The notes under the pieces are model-generated. The model was not told the origin of the DNA. It made no database searches and saw only the letters and a program-made list of their open reading frames with translations. From NCBI GenBank assembly GCA_033063855.1, contig CP093829.1, positions 25,141,537-25,205,536 on the forward strand: a stretch of DNA of 64,000 nucleotides, in the 5' to 3' direction. The position numbers were made by a program, and so were the translations under genes. Below, piece by piece: positions 59,301 to 64,000 of the stretch; position 1 is the stretch's first letter; each line of letters opens with the position of its first letter. This DNA comes from Smittia aterrima (taxonomy: Eukaryota; Arthropoda; Insecta; Diptera; Chironomidae).

Positions 59301-62300
59301 CATCAGCACAATTTGCATTGGAACTGATGGAAATATCGTCCTGTTTATGAAACTTATCAAATATTTTGCTGCTTGCAATTCATTAGCAAAATTTTAAAGT
59401 TTTCTCCTTTGAAATGGACAAAGTATTTAAACAAATAGCAATTCGGCTGTCCAATGATCATTTGAAAAGCAATTTCGGCAAACAATAAATTATTTGTTTT
59501 AAGCGTTTGAATGCAACTTCGTTCGATTTGCAGCAAATAGTAACTGAATCAATAAAAGGAGATTTCACGTCCGGAGTTTAATGAAAGGAAATTAATTTGC
59601 CTGCGAGATCAAATCTTGTATGAAATAATGTGGAAATCATTTCCATTTGTAAAATATTTGATTAGTTGCTCTATTGAACTTATTAGCTTCATGTTAGTGA
59701 AATGTATAATCAGGTTCGTGGAAGCCTTTGACAATAAATGTTACTCGAAGCGATTTGTCTCAAATATTCGCTAGAACTTAATGATCATTAAAATTTTCCA
59801 GTTGTTGCTCGAAGGTGGGAAAACTTGAGAGAACTAAGTGCAAAGTGATAATAAATCCGAGGGTTTAACTTTTTTCATTCTGTGATTAGAAAAAGCGCCG
59901 CAAGATATCGAAAAGATTTATTGAAATTTGTAGAAAATTCATGTGAAGATAAAAAGTTTTTATTCGCTCGTTTCTAGTGAAACTTTTTGTTAAACGATGG
60001 AAATAATTGAATGAGATGTAAAAATATTAAAACTTTTGTTGATGCAGAAAAATAATTGAATTTTCCACAAATATTTGAAAACTTTGCCGATTATTTACAT
60101 ACACTAATGTAAATCAAATAGATTTTACATTTTATAAAACGAAATCTCGCCGGAGTAAACTCGGAAATCCATCAAGTTTCATTATGTAATGATTGCATAA
60201 ACTTTGTTTATTTCATTTGAATCGTTGATCAACATCTCGTGACTTGAGAAGATTACAGACAGCCGGTGAAACATTTCACTCGACGATCCATCATCATTTT
60301 CCGTTTTGCACTGACAACCTTCCCTGACGAAGGAAAATAATGTTTGGGAAGAGTGCATAGTTTGAGGAGGTAAAAATGCCTGAGATTGTGTTGCTGCATC
60401 TAACAAGCTTTTGATTAATCGTTTGGTTTCAGGGAAGAGAGAAAAATGAAAACTTTCAGACGCTCAAATTACTTTTCCTCTTCTTCTTTTGCTTTGGTCC
60501 GACCTGTCTCTAAAAAAGAAATTTGCCCTTCTCACTCTGAAATTTATAAATCTACAAATTGAATAAAATTTGTTAAATTTCGCATTCACTGTGAGTTTTG
60601 GTTTCTTTCCGTTCATCATTTCCTTGTTTTATTTCATTAGGATAAAAGCTTTTTGCGTTCGTTTAAAGTTTATTCAGCATTTACTCTGAACTACGAGCAA
60701 CTTTTCCAGACGAATAAAGCGTTTACTTAAACTTTTGAATATTAAGACAAGAGAACTTTTAAACTTTTGAGTCAACGAAGTTTTGGTTGCATTTTATCTT
60801 TCATTGTGGCGAAACTATCATCGAGCTTTGCTTGCAACAATTGCAATTGAGCTTGAGAGTTTAAAATATTGTTCATCACATTCAAGAAAAGAGAACGATA
60901 CATTTGGGAGTTGGTCATTTAATCAAATAAAATTAAAGAAACGTGACAACTGAAAAAACATGTTTCGCTGAAATAAAAAATACTCAGAAAGAGTTTTTAT
61001 TCCAGTAAGTCGTTAAATCGATTTAAAAACAATTTTATGATCAAAAATATTTACTTAAGCTGCACCGCAGTTCAGTTCTAAAGCTTCGCCGCAGTTCAAT
61101 GTCCATTCAATTTAATTATAAACGAATTCAAAAACGAGATCACGAGTAAAATATAACGAATTTTTTTTTCAATATTGAAGAGTTTTTTTAGGCGATAACG
61201 AGTTTTCCTTAATTAATCAAAACGGGAAGAGTTCACTTTGTTTAATGAACTTTTTAAAGCCTGGTACACAACTCGAAGAGAAATAGTGATTATTCATTTT
61301 GAGACGTTAATGGTGAAATGATAATTTCCTAAGTGGCTATGTCCATGCAGCTTGTGTTCGATAATTAGAATTAAACTATCCATTTGAGTCGTTTATCATT
61401 GGCTATTTGCGCTACACGAGACTAAGCCTTAGACTCTAAGGATATTAAGAATTAAATTTTTTAGTTTGTGAAATGAATATTGGTAAGTTTTGATTATGAA
61501 TTTTGGAGTTATACGAGGAGCTAGGTTGACTTTATTTACGCTGATTATATTTTCAAATACGTGACCGCTTGTTTGTTATTACAATTCATTTTAAATTGGC
61601 TTTTCTCCTGAACAAGGACATTAAACGATATTGATTTGTTCGACAGACATGAAGCGATGTGTCAGAGCTCAGTCCAAGAGTGTAAATAATGACGTTCGAT
61701 GTTTGAAGCAATTGTTTTGCGTGGCGAAGACAAAAGTTTATGATTGAGTGATAAATCAAGAAATTTCCTTTTCATCATTCATTGTAGTCACACATTGTTA
61801 ACAAATGATTTTCATTATCATTTTGATTACAATTTTCTGCCGAGATTTCGGTTAAAAGAACACGCATCGTGGCTGGAGCTTTCTTAGTAATTGCTTTCTT
61901 ACACGAAATATTTCTTCAATAGCAACGACAAAAGCTCCACACATTCAGGTAATCAGCTTCATTCTTAGAGCTCAGAGGAGAAATCGCATTCATCCATTCA
62001 ATGAAAAATAAAGATGATTTATTGCTTTTAATAAAAATCGTTTGTTTTGTTCGTTCGTTGGTTCCTTGAAGAAACTTGTTAACTGTCAAATAGAGTTCCT
62101 GTTGAGGTAGCGAAGAAATTTGAAATTCTAACAAAATGTTCTTAAGACTGCATAATTAAATTGCAAAACAAATTTGGTCTATCTTAATCAATCTTTCATC
62201 CATTAGCAGAATTGAAGATTTCTAGAAGATAAAAAAATAGAAAAGTGGTTTCATTATTAGAAAAGTTCCTTTTGCTTTGACATTTTTCGACGTTTTCCGA

Positions 62301-63947
62301 CATTTATTGCGAGTGAAACTTTTTCTTTTCTGTTTGTAAAGACGTGTGAAACATTTTAAACTAATGGAACTAATTCTGGAGCCAAAAGCCATAATGACAG
62401 CGAACGGTTTGTAAAATCCTTGCACGTTTGATAATGAATAAATAATTTTTCATTGTGTGAATGTACTCGAGTTAATTAAAATCTGTTTTCAATCGACAAC
62501 AACCGTGAACAAGTTGATCTAATGCTTTTAAAACGAGCTTTTACATGTCGCATATTTTAATCACACAACGAAGCAACAAGAGTGCGAAGCAACAAAGCAA
62601 ACAAACAAGGTCTGAGCTTTGCCGGTTCATTGCGAGTTTAGGTTACAACAAAAGTGAAACAGGAAAATGAAGCTGAACGGATGAGAGAAAAATATTTTAA
62701 TTACATTTAAGGAGTGGATTGACTTTATGGTTGCTGAGACCACATCAAAGAAGTTTTGTTTGCTCTTCAACTTAATGAAGTTTGACCTGACAAGGATGGG
62801 AAGAGTTGAAATCTTTTGCTGGAATGTTTTGGCTCTTTCGAATAGTAAACTGAAATTTAACTGAGCAGCATATGTTGCAACATAAAAATATTTCAGTTTG
62901 CAAATTGAAAATCGATAAAAAGTTTTGTAGAAACAATTTTGAAGAGGCGCAGTGTCTTGAACGATTAAAAGTTGAAAGGATTCAGAGATTACCTGAGATC
63001 GCATCCAACACTTTCTAACGAGGAAATTGTTAAGAATTAAACTGCACAATGAATGTAATGGAAAGGTGGAACGAGCCCGGAAATTTCAATTTCAAGCAAA
63101 AGCTGTTTAAAAGTTTTGATTGAGCGAAGAAATTTAAATTTTGTACCGAAAGTTAATCGTTTTTGTAACATGATAATTTCCAACTTGCCAGTCAGCACAA
63201 CTCTCTCTCTCCCCTGTTCGCACTTGTTCATGAAGTTCGTTTATTTCTCCTTAACCAACGGAATATTAAATCGATAAAAGTGGAAATTGGTTGAAAGTCA
63301 CGAACATTCACTGAGATGAACAGTTCATCAAATTAATCCTGCAAACGTCTTCTAAGTTTTTGCTTCATTAGACAAGAAGGATTCAGGCATATTCCGAAAG
63401 GAGGGAGAATTATTGCCAAAGGAAAAGTATTTGAAGACCGCAGATGAAATATTTTTGTAGCTGACTCTTCCTGGAGCTTTAAAGTTTAATTTTTCATGAC
63501 TTCACCTGTTTCTTGGCCTAATTTAATAAACTGAGCTCATGTCTGCGATCAGACGTTGCCACAACGAAATTAGAAGTTTACTTTAACAAAAAGTCTTTTC
63601 TAAGATTCCGAAATTTGCTGATGCAACAACAAGGACGAAGCGCCAACTGTTTCTGTTGCCAATTCAACTGCAGTCAACGAGGAATAGACTCAAAGAACTC
63701 CCGCAGTTTTCTACAAATTACTTTATTCTGTGCCATGTTTTTCCCAGAGCACTCGATTTGAATTTTGCTGCCGATTCCTTTCTTATAAATCATCGTGTGA
63801 AAAGAAGGAAACAGGAAATCACGCACCAAAAACTTTTGTCAACACTCTTTGCCATGAAACGGTCCAGCGCTTTTCTCCCTCCAAGATCTCAAAACGCTTT
63901 TTTTTGTTTCATAATCACAAAGAGAGTTATGTGGGAGTGAAGGGAAA
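56319..63947. other. Apparently gene-free upstream region (7.6 kb)
   Basis: AT-rich DNA with scattered short open frames on both strands, none with family resemblance, good codon character or paired splice sites. It likely holds regulatory sequence or non-coding 5' exons of the minus-strand gene. No tRNA, repeat array or mobile-element ends were recognised. Confidence 0.55.
56345..56349 (-). promoter_or_regulatory. Initiator-like TCAGT near the SEC14 start exon
   Basis: TCAGT on the minus strand, about 29 bases before the ATG at 56318, matches the arthropod initiator core. A 5-base match is common by chance; if real it implies a very short leader. Confidence 0.2.
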
Positions 63948-64000
63948 ATGTACGGCAAGCAGAAACTAACTCTGAAGCAGCTGGAATTGGAGCGAGAGAT
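63948..64000 (+). CDS. Possible start of a neighbouring plus-strand gene, cut by the right edge
   Basis: GGGAAAATG followed by 17 open codons to the edge, MYGKQKLTLKQLELERE, lysine/leucine/glutamate rich and helix-like, with coding-looking codon choice. It is too short to identify. It would be divergent from the zormin locus. Confidence 0.3.
   Translation, partial: MYGKQKLTLKQLELERE

Noticed and set aside
60182..60406. Minus-strand frame MLDAATQSQAFLPPQT
   Set aside because: It has no splice borders consistent with the downstream gene and no recognisable family; likely chance.
1..64000. CRISPR arrays, rRNA, tRNA, insertion sequences or viral copies
   Set aside because: I looked for regular short repeats with spacers, cloverleaf-like anticodon arms, inverted terminal repeats and polymerase or integrase motifs and saw none.

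Overview
The window looks like insect genomic DNA, most likely from a fly. It is AT-rich with a compact intron-exon structure, and nearly every strong splice signal is on the minus strand. It carries most of a titin-family muscle locus read right to left: a zormin-like gene (about 56.3 to 31.05 kb) followed by the kettin/sallimus (sls) gene (24.73 kb to beyond the left edge). I assigned identity from the kettin Ig-linker-Ig architecture, the Q-rich N-terminus, recognisable Sallimus landmarks and the order zormin-kettin-PEVK known for the Drosophila sls locus. I cannot name the species.

Right part (64-56.3 kb): no confident gene, apart from a possible plus-strand coding start at the very edge (63948). 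From 56318 leftward, three exons encode a CRAL-TRIO/SEC14-like domain. Further exons encode spectrin-like helical repeats, and the chain can end in its own S/T/D-rich tail at 50533 (929 codons in my model). Every junction keeps frame. The penultimate exon of this chain ends in phase 0, and so do two candidate alternative first exons (49338-49204 and 48519-48469). All three can splice in frame to the exon at 45448.

Middle part (45.4-31.05 kb): 17 exons, about 3,474 codons, containing roughly 1,100 residues of spectrin-like repeats, eight Ig domains, two long disordered Pro/Gln/Ser-rich exons, then a ninth Ig domain and a stop at 31054. This is the zormin region. The 31-24.7 kb stretch is a long intron or intergenic region with one unexplained but well-bounded candidate exon (26929-26819).

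Left part (24.7 kb-1): kettin/sallimus. A Q-rich start exon is followed by exons that together carry 35 Ig domains, the number expected for kettin, most separated by the short kettin linkers that bind actin. A unique linker and four final Ig domains come next. A 2.7 kb intron could end a short kettin form (in-frame stop at 7885). Beyond it lies a single exon of more than 5.1 kb that encodes an elastic PEVK-like segment rich in PWRRGKK repeats, including a 285-bp tandem array with two apparently identical units, and then the next tandem Ig domains, cut by the window edge.

Together these products would form Z-disc and I-band scaffold and spring proteins of insect muscle: zormin at the Z-disc and M-line, kettin along the thin filament at the Z-disc, and the PEVK part as the extensible link. 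The most unusual feature is the Trio-like SEC14-spectrin module joined, in compatible reading frame, to a titin-family Ig protein.
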